Below are positions 27,925 through 38,132 of a stretch of 64,000 nt of DNA, one piece after another (the stretch's first letter is position 1; each line of letters starts with the position of its first letter). Under the pieces are notes generated by a model. The model searched no databases. It was given only the letters and a program-made list of their open reading frames with translations, and was not told the origin of the DNA. Made by a program: the position numbers and the translations under genes. Source of the stretch: Acinetobacter piscicola (GTDB lineage Bacteria > Pseudomonadota > Gammaproteobacteria > Pseudomonadales > Moraxellaceae); NCBI RefSeq assembly GCF_015218165.1, contig NZ_CP048659.1:1736001-1800000 (forward strand), given 5' to 3'.

Positions 27925-30093
27925 TTAATGTGTTGAGTTCACTGTGTACAAATGGGCAAACGCTTTTAATAAGCGCAAAGTATCATCGGCTTGATGAATG
28001 AAAATCGTTTGATCATCAATCTGAATCAATTTTTCAGTCACAAAATAATCTAAAATATGCTTGATTTCTACGCTGATTTCATCGGCTTGCCATTTCAAGA
28101 AGTACATTTTTTGTAGTTCAGGATATTGTTGTAAAGCCGCATTGAACAATTCGTCTTTACTGATTTTTTCAATGTGTGGCTCACTTTGTGCTGTTAAAAT
28201 ATGAGCAATCAGTGCAGGTAAAATCAAGGTATGCAGAATATTATTGCTAAAATATTTAAGCAAAGCCTCTTGTTGGTTACACACTTTCAGCCAACGCTCA
28301 TTATCATGTTCAATAAATTCAACCTGTTTAAGTTTAATCGCATACTGAATAATTTCATGGTTTGAAAGCGCTGTGATTTGCATTCTTTCATCATAGACAT
28401 GATATTTAAGTAAATTTCTAAACTGTTCTAGCCGTAATAAAACATCACGCTCAGCCAAAGCGTGTGTTGGCGCATTCAGTAAAATAGTCGCAATTAAATT
28501 TACAGGGTTAATGACCGCGGCTTTATTGATATTTTCTAAAATTTTATCGGCAACTTCATTGACTGCAATTTTGACTGATGAAGGTAAATCTTCTTCTAAA
28601 CCAACATGTTGAGGCACTTGGTTCTTGTCTAAAATGGGTTTGAGAAATACAGGTTCACCAAAATTAACATGCACCATTCCAAACACTTTTTCGATTTTTT
28701 GCATCGATTTGAGTAAACCAAAGAGTGATTCGGACTGTTTTTTCTGCCCACCCAGTTCTTTAATATAAGAAGAACCTTCGATCAGTTTTTCATAGCCAAA
28801 ATAGGTTGGAATAAAGGCAATTGGTTTACTGTTGCCACGCAAATGACTTTGAATGGTCATTGCCAACATGCCTTTTTTGGCAGGAAGTAATAAACCTGTA
28901 CGAGAGCGTCCACCTTCAATAAAATATTCTAAAGGGGTATTACGGCTGAGTAGGCTATGTACATATTCTTTAAAAACAGCTGTGTAGAGTGCATTACCAC
29001 TAAAACTGCGACGAATAAAATAAGCACCCGCCCCACGCATGAGTTGTCCCACGACAGGCATATTGAGGTTAATTCCTGCGGCAATATGCGGCACCATCAA
29101 GCCACGTTTATAAATCACATAGGACAACAATAAATAGTCAATATGGCTACGGTGGCATGGCGTATAAACAATTTCATAATCTTTAGCTAGCTCACGCACG
29201 ACTTCAAAATTATGTACCTGAATACCATCGTAAAGCTGCGTCCAGAGTTTGGTCAGGGCAATTTCAGCAAAACGCAATGTTGAGTATGAAAAGTCAGAAA
29301 CGATTTCATCTAAATACTTTTTCGCTAAAGCTTCAGCGTCTTGCAGACTTATTTTTTTATGAATACTTTCAGTTAAAACAGCTTCTTTGATCACATCCGA
29401 GGTGAGTAATTTGTTAATCACATTACGGCGGTCAGAAAGATCAGGCCCTAAAATAGCTTCTTTATATTGATTAAAAGACTGGTTAAGTTGTTTAACGACA
29501 TAATGCGCAGGTGCAAAGTTTGGTGCGACTTCTAAAGCACTATTGATTAATGTACGTAGTGAAATGGCTTGATGAAACTCAATATAATTTTCGCGACCAT
29601 ATAAGGTGATATTTAACGCTTGTTTAATCCCTGTCGGTTTAGTCCAAGCATCTGCCATTAATGCTTTGTACCAACTGTCTTCATTTTCAGGCGCACGTCC
29701 CCACAAAATGGTGACAGGAACAAATAAAATATCTTCCTCTTTATGCTTTAATAAATACTCCACTAACCGTATTAATTTATCTGGATAATAAGCAGAGGCA
29801 TTGTGGGTCGAGGCTTCTAGTACTAAAAAAGAATCATCCTCTTGGTGTTCCTTGAGCCTAAGCGCAGAAAAAGCAGAATGTAAGCTGCGTTTCTCTGTTT
29901 CATTATCAATCAGAACTTTATTTGACGTTGAATTGTCTTGAATGACATAGCAAATCGGCAGTTGTTTCGCATCTTGTTCTTTTAATGTATTTTCTAAGGC
30001 TTGTGTATCACCAAGCACTTGAGGGCTGACAATTTTATCTAAAACTTTTTTGGTAAATTGGCGATAAAATTTTTGATAAGCATTGTTTGCCAT
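27925..30093 (-). CDS. plsB: Glycerol-3-phosphate 1-O-acyltransferase
   Basis: This 722-residue protein acts at the inner membrane. The acyltransferase motifs are in order: CHRSHIDYLLLSYV (the H-x4-D catalytic motif), then GAGAYFIRRSFSGN, then EYFIEGGRSRTGLLLPAK, then PIAFIPTYFGYEKLIEG. It transfers an acyl group to position 1 of glycerol-3-phosphate to start phospholipid synthesis. At 722 residues it is somewhat shorter than the E. coli enzyme of about 800. Confidence 0.93.
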   Translation of the reverse strand: MANNAYQKFYRQFTKKVLDKIVSPQVLGDTQALENTLKEQDAKQLPICYVIQDNSTSNKVLIDNETEKRSLHSAFSALRLKEHQEDDSFLVLEASTHNASAYYPDKLIRLVEYLLKHKEEDILFVPVTILWGRAPENEDSWYKALMADAWTKPTGIKQALNITLYGRENYIEFHQAISLRTLINSALEVAPNFAPAHYVVKQLNQSFNQYKEAILGPDLSDRRNVINKLLTSDVIKEAVLTESIHKKISLQDAEALAKKYLDEIVSDFSYSTLRFAEIALTKLWTQLYDGIQVHNFEVVRELAKDYEIVYTPCHRSHIDYLLLSYVIYKRGLMVPHIAAGINLNMPVVGQLMRGAGAYFIRRSFSGNALYTAVFKEYVHSLLSRNTPLEYFIEGGRSRTGLLLPAKKGMLAMTIQSHLRGNSKPIAFIPTYFGYEKLIEGSSYIKELGGQKKQSESLFGLLKSMQKIEKVFGMVHVNFGEPVFLKPILDKNQVPQHVGLEEDLPSSVKIAVNEVADKILENINKAAVINPVNLIATILLNAPTHALAERDVLLRLEQFRNLLKYHVYDERMQITALSNHEIIQYAIKLKQVEFIEHDNERWLKVCNQQEALLKYFSNNILHTLILPALIAHILTAQSEPHIEKISKDELFNAALQQYPELQKMYFLKWQADEISVEIKHILDYFVTEKLIQIDDQTIFIHQADDTLRLLKAFAHLYTVNSTH

Positions 30094-30401
30094 ATAAATC
30101 TCAACACGATGTCTTTATGCTGACTATTATGGGCCAAAGTGAAGAAAAATGTATAAAAGAATTTATATATAGATGGGTACATCAACAGAGCATCAATATT
30201 TAAGAAAATATTCTGTTTTAATAAAGGGGATAAAATAAATCGATGAGGCAAACATTGTATAAAACTAGGCATTTGATTTTTATCAAATAAACTATTCACA
30301 AATTTTTATAAATAAATCACTTTACGGAATATCAACGATACAACAAAAGGCGTTATGATAGTGCTATATAAATAAGATGATTGATAAATTAAGGATAGCG
30401 C
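30094..30401. other. Divergent intergenic region, plsB and cysK promoters
   Basis: This A/T-rich spacer has no gene that I can support. It should hold the two divergent promoters. The cysK ribosome-binding site AAGGA lies at about 30392-30396. Confidence 0.5.
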
Positions 30402-31400
30402 ATGGCGACTGATACTCATTTCCCACAAACTGAAAATCTAGGCATTGCAGTCTATGCCAACAATGCAGATGCAATTGGTAATACACCATTGGTACGCATT
30501 AACCGTTTAGCAGCGCATGGTGCAACTATTTTAGCCAAAATTGAAAGTCGTAATCCTGCATTTTCTGTGAAAGACCGTGTTGGGGCAGCTTTGATTGAAG
30601 ATGCTGAAAAAAGTGGAAAACTGAAAAAAGGGATGCATATCGTAGAACCAACCAGTGGTAATACAGGGATTGCATTGGCGTATGTGGCTGCTGCAAAAGG
30701 CTATGAAATTACCTTAACCATGCCTGCAAGTATGAGTATAGAGCGCCGTAAAGTACTGAAAGCATTAGGTGCAAATTTAGTCCTGACTGAGCCTGCAAAA
30801 GGCATGAAAGGTGCAATTGATGAAGCTGTACGTTTAGTGACAGAACATCCTGAACAATATTATTTGCCGCAACAATTTGAAAATCCTGCCAATCCAGCTA
30901 TTCATGAGAAAACCACAGGTCCAGAAATTTTTGCTGCAACAGGCGGTAAAGTTGATATTTTAGTCGCAGGTGTGGGGACTGGTGGAACCATCACGGGTAT
31001 TTCACGTTATTTTGAGCAAGTGAAAAATCAGCCTATTTACTCTGTTGCTGTTGAACCTGCTGATTCACCAATCATTGGTCAAGCCAAACGTGGAGAAGCA
31101 CTTACTCCTGGACCTCATAAAATTCAGGGAATTGGTGCAAACTTTATTCCTAAAAATTTAGATTTGGACTTGGTGGATGAAGTCATTGCCATTGAAAATC
31201 AAGAAGCGATTGATTTTGCACGTCAGTCAGCGACACAAGAAGGTATTTTTGTAGGAATCTCAAGTGGTGCAGCATTGGCAGCAGCAGCAAAATTGGCTGC
31301 ACGTCCTGAAAATGCAGGAAAAACCATTGTTGTTATTTTACCTGATGGGGGGGAGCGTTATTTATCGTCTGTGTTGTTTGAGGATATTTCTGCAGAATAA
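30402..31400 (+). CDS. cysK: Cysteine synthase A (O-acetylserine sulfhydrylase)
   Basis: The product is 332 residues of the PLP-dependent fold II family. The PLP-binding lysine is in [11 protein letters not shown], the asparagine loop is [12 protein letters not shown], and the phosphate-binding loop is [14 protein letters not shown]. It makes cysteine from O-acetylserine and sulfide. The N-terminal extension of about 20 residues is a little longer than usual. CysM is the alternative, but the motifs favour CysK. Confidence 0.9.
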   Translation: MATDTHFPQTENLGIAVYANNADAIGNTPLVRINRLAAHGATILAKIESRNPAFSVKDRVGAALIEDAEKSGKLKKGMHIVEPTSGNTGIALAYVAAAKGYEITLTMPASMSIERRKVLKALGANLVLTEPAKGMKGAIDEAVRLVTEHPEQYYLPQQFENPANPAIHEKTTGPEIFAATGGKVDILVAGVGTGGTITGISRYFEQVKNQPIYSVAVEPADSPIIGQAKRGEALTPGPHKIQGIGANFIPKNLDLDLVDEVIAIENQEAIDFARQSATQEGIFVGISSGAALAAAAKLAARPENAGKTIVVILPDGGERYLSSVLFEDISAE

Positions 31401-31448
31401 CGCATATTGAGTAAAATCATCTGAATTTTACATCGTATTTTTTATAAG

Positions 31449-31477
31449 AACCAAGGCATTTGACCTTGGTTTTTTTA
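31449..31477 (+). terminator. Rho-independent terminator after cysK
   Basis: The stem AACCAAGG with CCTTGGTT and a 7-nt loop is followed by seven Ts. Confidence 0.85.
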
Positions 31478-31697
31478 TGCATTCTCAAAAATATTTTATT
31501 TAGGAGCAAACACAGTATAGAAAGGATTGAATCAGGGCTATTTTTTAGAGTGGTTTTGATGACTTGTACGAGCAAAATCATGAAAATATGTTGAGAATAA
31601 GGCTAAAAATGTGACAGAATGCCCAAAAAAATTAGTCGCTATTTCTACAAAATAAGCTGATTAAAAATCATTCATTTAAAGAAAAATCGGGGAAGTT

Positions 31698-32885
31698 ATG
31701 TATACAGCTGAATTATTGCAAGAAGCACAACGCTATATGTTTCACATGCTTAGTAAAGTGGTTGAATTTGGCGGTTCAGATCTGTTTATTTCGGCAGATT
31801 TCCCACCCAGTATTAAGCATCAGGGCTTGATGAAATCTCTAGGGCAACCAGAGCTCACAGCAGAAAAAGCTAAACTTTTTGCTTATAGCCTGATGAATGC
31901 CAAACAACGTCAAGATTTTGAAACAGAACTTGAATGTAATTTTGCCATCAGTGTACCTAACGTTTCGCGTTTTCGAGTCAATGTTTTTCAACAACAATTA
32001 CAAGTCGGTATGGTGATTCGTACCATTACTGCTGAAATTCCAAATTTTACCAAACTGAAATTACCTGAATCACTGAAACATGTGATTATGGAAAAACGTG
32101 GCTTGGTCCTTGTGGTGGGTGGGACAGGTTCAGGAAAGTCGACGTCATTGGCAGCGATGATTGACTATCGTAACGAAAATTCAGCAGGGCATATTATTAC
32201 GGTTGAAGACCCTGTGGAATATGTACATAAGCATAAAAAATCGATGATTACCCATCGTGAAGTTGGTGTAGATTGTCATACTTGGCACAATGCATTGAAA
32301 AACACTTTACGTCAGGCGCCTGATGTCATTTTAATTGGTGAGATCCGTGATACAGAAACCATGGAACATGCCATTGCTTTTGCTGAAACAGGACATTTGT
32401 GTTTAGGTACTCTGCATGCAAATAATGCCAACCAAGCTTTAGACCGTATTATTAACTTTTTCCCTGAAGAGCGCCGTAATCAGCTGTTAATGGATTTATC
32501 ATCAAATATGAAAGCCATTATTTCACAGCGTTTGATTCGCACTGAAAATAACGATGGACGTAGAGCAGCAGTTGAAATTTTACTCAATACACCTTTAATT
32601 TCCGATGTGATCTTAAAAGGTAATTTTCATGAAATTAAAGAAATCATGACCAAGTCGCGTGAGCTTGGTATGCAAACTTTTGATCAGGCATTATTTGATT
32701 TATACAATGAAGGTGCGATTAGTTATGACGAAGCACTGAGAAATGCAGATTCAACCAATGAATTACGTTTACAGATTAAGTTAAAAGCTACACGAAATCA
32801 GCAAAATGGGGCATCTACAGCGACCAGTTTAAGTATGTTGCATGAAGTCGAAGCAGCTGATGAAGATGAAAATGCTGCTGAATAA
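31698..32885 (+). CDS. pilU: Type IV pilus retraction ATPase PilU
   Basis: The product is 395 residues of the PilT/PilU secretion-ATPase family. The Walker A motif is VVGGTGSGKSTS (about residues 138-149). The Asp box HIITVEDPVEYVH, the Walker B/His-box region APDVILIGEIRDTETMEHAIAFAETGHLCLGTLHA and the N-terminal LFISADFPPSIKHQG follow. The length and the acidic C-terminal tail fit PilU rather than PilT. It is a cytoplasmic accessory motor for pilus retraction and twitching. No pilT lies beside it here. Confidence 0.88.
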   Translation: MYTAELLQEAQRYMFHMLSKVVEFGGSDLFISADFPPSIKHQGLMKSLGQPELTAEKAKLFAYSLMNAKQRQDFETELECNFAISVPNVSRFRVNVFQQQLQVGMVIRTITAEIPNFTKLKLPESLKHVIMEKRGLVLVVGGTGSGKSTSLAAMIDYRNENSAGHIITVEDPVEYVHKHKKSMITHREVGVDCHTWHNALKNTLRQAPDVILIGEIRDTETMEHAIAFAETGHLCLGTLHANNANQALDRIINFFPEERRNQLLMDLSSNMKAIISQRLIRTENNDGRRAAVEILLNTPLISDVILKGNFHEIKEIMTKSRELGMQTFDQALFDLYNEGAISYDEALRNADSTNELRLQIKLKATRNQQNGASTATSLSMLHEVEAADEDENAAE

Positions 32886-32898
32886 TTGAAATGCCATG

Positions 32899-32932
32899 TC
32901 GAGGTATAAATCACTGTGATGCTATACCTCGA
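32899..32932 (+). other. Inverted repeat after pilU
   Basis: The 10-bp arms TCGAGGTATA and TATACCTCGA flank a 14-base centre that contains its own TCAC-TG-TGA pairing. No proper T run follows, so this is a possible but atypical terminator. Confidence 0.45.
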
Positions 32933-33041
32933 TATTTCATAATAGAGAGTTTATGGGGCAAATTTATTATTTTTGAAATTAACATTTCATAAAAAATTCA
33001 GCTAAACTCTATGAAATTTTTTCATAAAATAGAACGTAACG

Positions 33042-33515
33042 ATGTATAAAAAAACATATTCTTTTCTTGGTGGTGCATTGCTTGTTGCGCTAATGACACA
33101 AAGCTTTGCACATGCTGTAGAAATCGACACCTCTGCGATCACAGGTGAGTGGGAATGTACACAAGTTATTAAAAATAATAATGTGATTATAAAATCCAAT
33201 GACCAATATTATGAAAATGGAACCTATTTTTCCGACTCAAAAATTCAATTTGGCAATGAGAAGAAAACCATTCATACCAGCATGAAAACAAAAAGTGCTT
33301 GGGCACTTGATCAAGATCAAATGCTTGTTTTTACTAAGACTAAACTTTTAAAAGTAGATTCTGATGATAAAACTTATGAACAAGCACTGAAAAAAGAATA
33401 TGAGCAGTACCCAAATGCAGCGGCGCAAATTGCAGCGTTAAGCAAAAATAAAATGATATTGCAAGTGATGAAGCCTTTTAAGGTTGTAGAACCGATTGAA
33501 TGTATGAAAAAATAA
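33042..33515 (+). CDS. Hypothetical secreted protein, 157 residues
   Basis: A clear signal peptide (KKTYSFLGGALLVALMTQSFAHA) predicts cleavage after AHA and a periplasmic protein of about 132 residues. The mature part starts with ITGEWECTQ and has two cysteines, one near each end (WEC and IEC), which could pair. This pattern is seen in small lipocalin-like or DUF periplasmic proteins. I cannot name a family. Confidence 0.65.
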   Translation: MYKKTYSFLGGALLVALMTQSFAHAVEIDTSAITGEWECTQVIKNNNVIIKSNDQYYENGTYFSDSKIQFGNEKKTIHTSMKTKSAWALDQDQMLVFTKTKLLKVDSDDKTYEQALKKEYEQYPNAAAQIAALSKNKMILQVMKPFKVVEPIECMKK

Positions 33516-33541
33516 TCAAGCTTATTCTGTCTATGAAAAAT

Positions 33542-33571
33542 AAAAATCGAGGTTAATGCCTCGATTTTTTT
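33542..33571 (+). terminator. Rho-independent terminator
   Basis: The stem AAAAATCGAGG with CCTCGATTTTT has a 6-nt loop and a T tail. It lies just after the secreted-protein gene. Confidence 0.8.
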
Positions 33572-33589
33572 GATTTAACTTGCGGCATG

Positions 33590-33619
33590 AAAAAACCGAG
33601 TACATAGACTCGGTTTTTT
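33590..33619 (-). terminator. Rho-independent terminator for fpr
   Basis: The stem AAAAAACCGAGT with ACTCGGTTTTTT has a 6-nt loop. It is suited to end the leftward fpr transcript and is symmetrical enough to work both ways. Confidence 0.8.
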
Positions 33620-33636
33620 CATCATATTTTAAAATA

Positions 33637-34416
33637 TTATTTTTCGACGAATGCACGTTCGATCACATAGTCACCGAGCACACCCATTTTAGGTGATTCT
33701 TTTAAGCCATGCTGATCAAGCAATGCTGCAACATCATCAAGGAAAGCAGGGCTACCACAGAGCATTGCACGGTCAGTTTCTGGGTTGAAACGTGGTAAAC
33801 CAATTTTTTCAAATAATTGACCAGTTTCAATTGCAGTGGTTACACGACCTTGGGTGTGGAATTCTTCACGTGTCACTGTTGGGTAATAGATTAATTTTTC
33901 TTTTGCACCCAATTCTGAGAAAAATTCATGGTTAGGAACTTCATTTAAAATTAAATCTTGATATGCCAATTCTGAAATAAAACGAGTGCCATGCACTACA
34001 ATGATTTTTTCAAAACGCTCGTATGTTTCAGGATCACGAATGGTAGAAAGGAACGGCGCAAGACCTGTACCTGAAGACAATAAGTATAAGTTTTTACCCG
34101 GATTTAAATCATCCAATACCAATGTACCTGTTGATTTTTTGGAAATTAAAATGTCATCGCCTACTTTTACTTTTTGTAAAATAGAAGTTAAAGGACCATC
34201 AGGTACTTTGATTGAGAAGAATTCAAGTTCTTCTTCATAGTTAGCACTTGCGATTGAATATGCACGCATTAAAGGCTTACCATTCACTTCAAGCCCAATC
34301 ATCACAAATTGACCATTTTTAAAACGGAGTGAAGTGTCACGTGTTGTTTTAAAACTGAATAAAGTGTCATTCCAGTGGTGTACGTGAGTAATCTTTTCGA
34401 CGTTGAAAGCAGCCAT
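33637..34416 (-). CDS. fpr: Ferredoxin/flavodoxin--NADP+ reductase
   Basis: The product is 259 residues from the ATG at 34416, preferred over an in-frame TTG at 34428. The FAD-binding motif RAYSIAS, the NADP-binding segment LLSSGTGLAPFLS, and the C-terminal VERAFVEK are typical of bacterial Fpr. The reductase passes electrons between NADPH and ferredoxin or flavodoxin, for example in oxidative stress and Fe-S repair. Confidence 0.9.
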   Translation of the reverse strand: MAAFNVEKITHVHHWNDTLFSFKTTRDTSLRFKNGQFVMIGLEVNGKPLMRAYSIASANYEEELEFFSIKVPDGPLTSILQKVKVGDDILISKKSTGTLVLDDLNPGKNLYLLSSGTGLAPFLSTIRDPETYERFEKIIVVHGTRFISELAYQDLILNEVPNHEFFSELGAKEKLIYYPTVTREEFHTQGRVTTAIETGQLFEKIGLPRFNPETDRAMLCGSPAFLDDVAALLDQHGLKESPKMGVLGDYVIERAFVEK

Positions 34417-34521
34417 TAAAGGTCTCAATAAATTATCAAATTAGAACAGCTTACTATTCTAATCTAAAATCATTCTCGATAAACTGAATATATTTAATTG
34501 AGCTTATCAGAAAAAGTGATT

Positions 34522-35241
34522 ATGTCTGATCTTTGTTTACCTATAATTGGTTATATGCATTCACCTTACCAAGAAAAATTTGGTATTCCTCGCCAACCGA
34601 ACTTAGTTCAGGTTGAATCTTATATTGAAATGCAAGCACCCTATAATGACATATTGGCTTTTGAAGGAATTGAAGCATTCAGTCACTTATGGTTGGTTTG
34701 GCAATTTCATGAAAATAAAAATAGTAATGAAAATCATAAATTTAGACCGCAAGTTAGACCGCCGCGATTGGGGGGGAATCAAAAAATAGGGATCTTTGCC
34801 ACACGGAGTATGTATCGTCCTGCACCAATAGGTTTGTCTGTAGTACAACTTAAACATGTGAAAAAGGTTGGAAAATCGCTACGGGTTTATGTGACAGGCA
34901 GTGACTTATTAGACGCTACACCGATTTTGGATATTAAGCCTTATATTCAGTATTCCGATGCAATCATGGATGCAAAAAGTGGTTATGCTCAGCAAGAACC
35001 AGATCGAAAAAAAGTTGTTTGGTCTGAAAATGTACAATTGGCATTCAAGCATTTACTGAAAATACAGAAAATCACTCCACAAATGCAAAATGAACTTGAG
35101 CAAGTGTTGTCTTTAGACCCTCGTCCAGCTTATCAAGATGATGAACATCGGATTTATAAAATGAAATTTGCGGGTTTAGATGTAAGTTTTACGGTACAAC
35201 AAGATATTGTGCATGTCGTGGATCTGATTGCTGTTGTTTAA
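34522..35241 (+). CDS. trmO: tRNA (N6-threonylcarbamoyladenosine37-N6) methyltransferase TrmO
   Basis: The product is 239 residues of the TsaA/YaeB/TrmO family. It shows PIGYMHSPYQEKFGIPRQP at the N-terminus, FSHLWLVWQFHEN, then the signature FATRSMYRPAPIGLSVVQL and DLLDATPILDIKPYI. It methylates the threonylcarbamoyl adenosine at position 37 of some threonine tRNAs, using SAM. The ATG at 34522 is chosen because it puts the family N-terminus first. A longer frame from 34498 starts with TTG. Confidence 0.92.
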   Translation: MSDLCLPIIGYMHSPYQEKFGIPRQPNLVQVESYIEMQAPYNDILAFEGIEAFSHLWLVWQFHENKNSNENHKFRPQVRPPRLGGNQKIGIFATRSMYRPAPIGLSVVQLKHVKKVGKSLRVYVTGSDLLDATPILDIKPYIQYSDAIMDAKSGYAQQEPDRKKVVWSENVQLAFKHLLKIQKITPQMQNELEQVLSLDPRPAYQDDEHRIYKMKFAGLDVSFTVQQDIVHVVDLIAVV

Positions 35242-35327
35242 AGCAAAAAATTGCAAATCAAGATGTCAAAAATTTAAGATTGAAAATAGACAATACTTTT
35301 ACGTGCCATTTTCAATCTTATAATATT

Positions 35328-37544
35328 TTACTTAAAGAGAATAATCAGTATCAGGATCACACTGATTCCAATTAAAAACCGATTGATCCATTGCGCTGTT
35401 GTTAAAGGCTGATCAGCTTTTTGTATAACCCGTCTACGCGAACTGCTGCTATTTAATTGTGCAATCTCTGGTTTTTCTGCGGTTGCTCGATCAAAGTCTG
35501 CGGCTAAACCCAATAACCATTCTTCAACGTCAGGGTCAGTTTTATCTAAAGCGTGCACGGGGGATGCATAAAAGCGCATGGCATCTTTAAATGAGCTTTC
35601 ATCCATTTGCAATTTAGCTACTTCCACCAAATAGAAAAAAGCTTGTTTAGGATCTTTTTCAACATATTTGCCGTCAGCATGAAAATGTGCCATCAATTGC
35701 ATGGCTTCAGGGTCATTATTGATGATTAAGCTAGAAATAATCCCAATGGCTTGTTGGCTTTTCTCTGGGTCATCTTCACTGCTTGCTAAAATGTCGAGGG
35801 CTTTGAGTAGGGCAGGATGACTGACCTCTGGCAATTCTGTAACAGAAGTATTTTCGAGCTGTGCTTTATTTTCTTGAGCGGCATTTTCCTGAGAAGTATT
35901 TTCTAATGTAATGGACGGTTTTGGCGTTTCGACCATTTTGATTGGGTATAAGGTTTGAAGTGCTGAGTTAAATTCATCGCTTTGTGTGTCGTTGAATAAA
36001 AAACTCGCTGGTTTTCGTAGAATATTCTCTTGGAAATGTGCTTGCCAAAATGACTGTTGGGTAAAGCTGTCTTGAAACTCAAAAGCATTTTGGTAAAAGG
36101 TTGTCATTGCTGCATCAAATTGTGCGAGTGATAAATTAGAAGAGGTGTATTGAACCACTGAGTAAATATGCTCAATTTTATTGTCAGCAGTCTTTGTATA
36201 AGGAATGACTAAACTGACTGTGGTTTCTATGGGAGTATAGATTTGTATTTTTAGATAAATTGCATCCGTACGCCCTGTGGGTAGATAGGCGTGAATATCT
36301 TCACAAAACAGTTGAAATGGATAACCGTGTGGGTTCTGTTCAAGTTCAGCAAATGCAAGCTCTCGTGGATTGTCTTGCATGAGTTTGATAATTTGAACTT
36401 TATGGTCTTTACTAACCAATAAGCAGGGGTCTAAACTTGACCCATCAAGCATGAAACTGGCATAAGCTGCTAAAAAACCAGCATGTTTAAATGCTTGGGT
36501 AATATTTGCAGTGATTTCAGGTTGTTGTATATCTTTTAAAGCTGAAGGGAAATACACCAAACTTTGCGTGGAAAGATCAATGTATTTTTGCACATATGTT
36601 AAACAACTCTGAACGGGCTGCTTAGCGTCAAATAAAATAGCAGTCAGTACCGACATTGGATAAGAAATTTGATTTTGGAAGACAAAGACTTGTGCAAGTT
36701 CATAGCGAAACTCTTCATCATCCTCTTGACTGAGTAATGCTTTATATTCTTCAAAACTAAACCATTTCACGCTACTCAACGTTTGATGGGCAATCGTTGT
36801 CCCTAAATAATAACTGAGTGCAACTAAGAAGTTTAATTTCTCTTTGTCCTGCATAAAGGTCGCATAGCTTGCTTCATTGAGTTGTTCATACTGACGAATG
36901 CGGTTGAGCAGCAAATCAATTTTTTGCAGACTGACTAAAGAAAAATCAAAGTCTATTAAGTCGGTTGCTTGATGATAAGCATTGCCACCTGATAGATAGC
37001 GATGTTGTTGTAGCGCTTGAATATATTCAGCACAATTTTCATTGATATTTTGTGTATGATTTTTTTCAATAATACTTTGGCGTAAATGAACATAACTGAG
37101 ACATGTTTTTTCAGCATTTTCACCGTGATGCAGAACATCTGCAATAACAGCTAAAGGTAAGCAAACTTGATGATTGATCAAAGCGACCATTGAACTAAAA
37201 AAGTCGAGAGGGAGTTCATCATCTGAAGGTAAAATTTTAATCGCTTCGTGATAATTGTACCATTGCACAGGATAATGGGTTCTTTGCGCAAGAACATCAC
37301 CAAGATAAGCAATCAACATCATTAAAAAATTTAACCCATTTCGTTGCGTCACTAGATCATTAGGGCGGACATTTTGACGATGTAAAGCAATTAACAAGGT
37401 ATCAATGTCGTGTAAACTTTCATCACTAAAATCAGGATTAATTTTAAACAGTGCTTCGGCATACTTTAAACCCAAAGGTGGCAATTTTTTTTGATAAAAA
37501 TATTGCAACAAACCTTGCATATCTTGTTGAGTTTTACGGTTCAT
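35328..37544 (-). CDS. Large hypothetical tail-anchored protein with duplicated domain
   Basis: I recognise no named family. The 738-residue protein starts with two related helical domains. The first is around residues 33-155 and the second around 196-316. They share LNFLxxLxYYLG/AYLG, a conserved VQW/VKW, HxxAIKILPSDDE versus EEYKALLSQEDDE, and ILxx...CLxYV. A Sel1-like repeat (DPEAMQLMAHFHADGKYVEKDPKQAF) is at about residues 610-640. The C-terminus is a single hydrophobic helix (FLIGISVILILIILFK) preceded by basic residues, so the protein is probably tail-anchored with its bulk in the cytoplasm. It stands alone. Confidence 0.7.
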   Translation of the reverse strand: MNRKTQQDMQGLLQYFYQKKLPPLGLKYAEALFKINPDFSDESLHDIDTLLIALHRQNVRPNDLVTQRNGLNFLMMLIAYLGDVLAQRTHYPVQWYNYHEAIKILPSDDELPLDFFSSMVALINHQVCLPLAVIADVLHHGENAEKTCLSYVHLRQSIIEKNHTQNINENCAEYIQALQQHRYLSGGNAYHQATDLIDFDFSLVSLQKIDLLLNRIRQYEQLNEASYATFMQDKEKLNFLVALSYYLGTTIAHQTLSSVKWFSFEEYKALLSQEDDEEFRYELAQVFVFQNQISYPMSVLTAILFDAKQPVQSCLTYVQKYIDLSTQSLVYFPSALKDIQQPEITANITQAFKHAGFLAAYASFMLDGSSLDPCLLVSKDHKVQIIKLMQDNPRELAFAELEQNPHGYPFQLFCEDIHAYLPTGRTDAIYLKIQIYTPIETTVSLVIPYTKTADNKIEHIYSVVQYTSSNLSLAQFDAAMTTFYQNAFEFQDSFTQQSFWQAHFQENILRKPASFLFNDTQSDEFNSALQTLYPIKMVETPKPSITLENTSQENAAQENKAQLENTSVTELPEVSHPALLKALDILASSEDDPEKSQQAIGIISSLIINNDPEAMQLMAHFHADGKYVEKDPKQAFFYLVEVAKLQMDESSFKDAMRFYASPVHALDKTDPDVEEWLLGLAADFDRATAEKPEIAQLNSSSSRRRVIQKADQPLTTAQWINRFLIGISVILILIILFK

Positions 37545-37698
37545 GATGGTCTAGATTATTGGTTTTTTGAAAGATTATCATAAATAAAAATAGTGCTGTA
37601 GCGATTCGCTTTTTTAATTGCAATATATTTTAAATCCATATGCTCTTTTCCGACTTATTTCATGTGAAAGTCATAAAAAGACTGAAAAATAATGACTT

Positions 37699-38076
37699 TT
37701 AAATGTTAAATAACGCTCGAAAGTCTGTAATCAAAACTTGCATAGGAAGGGATCCTAATGAACCTAAATCTAATTGATATAAAGTCAAATCATGCTGATG
37801 CTGGGAAATGAAATAGCCTAAGTTACCTTGTTGTCCAACCATTAAAAAATTTGCTTCAAAATTTTGTATTTGATAGGTTTGATTACGTTCTATTAAGTCA
37901 AAACAATTGTAAAAACAGATATATATTTCCTCTTGTTCATATTCATCGAAATATTCAACTTCAAACATTGGACATTCTTGGATGTGTTCAAGGAGGATTT
38001 GTTGATATGTATCTGAGATTGGAAACTTCCAATAGCTTTCAATGTTTTGAATTTGGTTTAAAAGTATGGAGTTCAT
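37699..38076 (-). CDS. SUKH/SMI1-KNR4-like protein (orphan immunity protein)
   Basis: The product is 125 residues. The segment DLIERNQTYQI followed by an acidic residue-rich turn and NFLMVGQQGNLGYFIS resembles the SUKH (SMI1/KNR4) core, where a similar segment precedes a hydrophobic strand and a G-x-G-x-x-x-F turn. SUKH proteins commonly neutralise polymorphic nuclease toxins. No toxin gene is adjacent, so this is an orphan immunity-like gene. The frame that follows thiM upstream may be a remnant of a former cassette. Confidence 0.6.
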   Translation of the reverse strand: MNSILLNQIQNIESYWKFPISDTYQQILLEHIQECPMFEVEYFDEYEQEEIYICFYNCFDLIERNQTYQIQNFEANFLMVGQQGNLGYFISQHQHDLTLYQLDLGSLGSLPMQVLITDFRALFNI

Positions 38077-38132
38077 TTATGTTGTTCACGTGGGTCAGAT
38101 TTTTTGAAATGAAAATATTTATTTTCTAAGCA

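Noticed and set aside
32899..32932. Firm terminator call after pilU
   Set aside because: The inverted repeat lacks a proper T run, so it is kept only as a hairpin of uncertain role.
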